Assembly (NCBI GenBank): GCA_046729895.1
Contig: JBKPHP010000074.1
Coordinates: 1-5,292 of the forward strand
Length of the DNA: 5,292 bases
Direction of reading: 5' to 3'
DNA from: DASXBA01 sp046729895
Lineage (GTDB): Bacteria > Actinomycetota > Thermoleophilia > Solirubrobacterales > Thermoleophilaceae
The notes under the pieces are model-generated. The model was not told the origin of the DNA. It made no database searches and was given only the letters and a program-made list of their open reading frames with translations. The position numbers and the translations under genes were made by a program. Shown one piece after another: positions 4,980 through 5,292 of this stretch. Position 1 is the stretch's first letter; every line of letters begins with the position of its first letter.

Positions 4980-4985
4980 CTCCTT
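4980..4985 (-). promoter_or_regulatory. Shine-Dalgarno box that decides the basic-protein start
   Basis: AAGGAG on the minus strand is the only strong ribosome-binding site in the window. It lies 11 bases before ATG 4968 and 2 bases before the TTG at 4977, favouring the ATG. A 5-bp stem TCCCA-ATCC-TGGGA (4998-4985) ends on the first base of the box and could modulate access. Confidence 0.65.
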
Positions 4986-5031
4986 CCCAGGATTGGGAGC
5001 TCGGTTGTTTATTAGTTCTAAGCTCAGTAGA

Positions 5032-5059
5032 AGTATATCGGCGAACACCTGTACGTAAA
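5032..5059 (-). promoter_or_regulatory. Sigma-70-like promoter for the basic-protein gene
   Basis: On the minus strand TTTACG (5059-5054, 4/6 to TTGACA) is followed after 16 bases by TATACT (5037-5032, 5/6 to TATAAT). The box sits in the only A/T-rich stretch of the window (about 5001-5060) and would give a leader of roughly 55 bases. GTTT at 5060-5057 also resembles the -35 of stress sigma factors of the SigB/SigF type, but the -10 does not fit them well. A CTCGT-CC-ACGAG dyad (5063-5074) lies 3 bases upstream of the -35 and could be an operator. Confidence 0.55.
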
Positions 5060-5155
5060 CCACTCGTCCACGAGGGTTACGCAACGGGGGTCAGGGGTCG
5101 CCCGGCGCAGCGGACCGAGGAGCGGCCCCAGGAGCGCAACGCCGCCTCAGGAACG

Positions 5156-5292
5156 CTACGCGGCGGGCTCAGGTGTAGCGCTGCGCTCGAGCCAATCCTC
5201 GGGTCGCTGCAGCTCCTTCAGGCTGGGAAGAGCATCCACCGAGTCCCACACTCGATTGAGCGCCTCCATGCCGCCCTTGCTCGCCACCGCCT
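5156..5292 (-). CDS. C-terminal end of an unrecognised protein, 5' truncated
   Basis: On the minus strand an open frame enters from the right edge and ends at TAG 5158-5156, giving 44 residues that include MEALNRVWDSVDALPSLKEL and, further on, PEDWLERSATPEPAA. Codons are G/C-ending like those of the neighbours, and residues upstream of the internal Met (AVASKGG) also look coded. I therefore treat it as the end of a longer gene rather than a small gene starting at that ATG. The segment looks helical, with a Pro/Ala tail; I recognise no family. It lies 187 bases upstream of the basic-protein gene, which has its own promoter, so the two are probably not one operon. Confidence 0.55.
   Translation of the reverse strand, partial: AVASKGGMEALNRVWDSVDALPSLKELQRPEDWLERSATPEPAA

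Noticed and set aside
4321..5058. A 245-codon rightward frame antisense to the basic-protein gene
   Set aside because: The Leu/Ala-rich translation mirrors the Arg-rich codons of the opposite strand. The leftward gene has a promoter, a ribosome site and repeat structure at the protein level.
439..5155. tRNA, rRNA, transposase or phage genes
   Set aside because: I looked for cloverleaf arms, conserved rRNA stretches and transposase motifs and saw none; no target-site duplications or terminal inverted repeats flank any segment.

Overview
The window is a very GC-rich bacterial sequence with GTG starts, strong G/C preference at third codon positions and few Shine-Dalgarno boxes. An actinobacterial source fits best. 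A member of the Thermoleophilia/Solirubrobacterales is my inference, from the long acidic-loop seven-iron ferredoxin and an Mrp ATPase without the CxxC motif. No phylogenetic test was possible.

Layout, left to right. (1) Bases 1-438 (+) are the C-terminal end of a berberine-bridge-type FAD-linked oxidase. (2) It converges, with 6 bases between the stop codons, on a leftward cluster: an O-methyltransferase-like protein (2421-1426), a possible 29-codon microprotein (1406-1317), and an NDUFA9/NmrA-like atypical SDR (1320-445) that overlaps the microprotein by a GTGA junction. (3) A 194-bp divergent intergenic region rich in perfect inverted repeats separates this cluster from a rightward seven-iron ferredoxin, fdxA (2616-2879). 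(4) fdxA converges on a leftward Mrp/NBP35-family P-loop ATPase with an N-terminal DUF59 domain (4099-2954). (5) About 280 bp of hairpin-rich non-coding DNA lies upstream of mrp. (6) Next is a leftward gene for an extremely Arg/Ala-rich 195-residue protein (4968-4381), whose C-terminal half is seven tandem 11-residue repeats. It has a recognisable promoter at 5059-5032. (7) The right edge (5292-5156) holds the C-terminal end of another leftward gene that I do not recognise.

The oxidase, methyltransferase and SDR are the kinds of enzymes found together in small-molecule modification, but no core biosynthetic enzyme is visible, so a shared pathway is only a possibility. fdxA and mrp are both linked to Fe-S or electron-transfer biology and lie tail to tail. 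The remainder is housekeeping-like.

I see no transposase, tRNA, rRNA, CRISPR array or obvious defence system. The least-explained elements are the undecad-repeat basic protein, the 29-codon frame inside the methyltransferase/SDR operon, and the clusters of strong hairpins, including a C(UUCG)G tetraloop and an 11-bp perfect stem directly upstream of the methyltransferase start.
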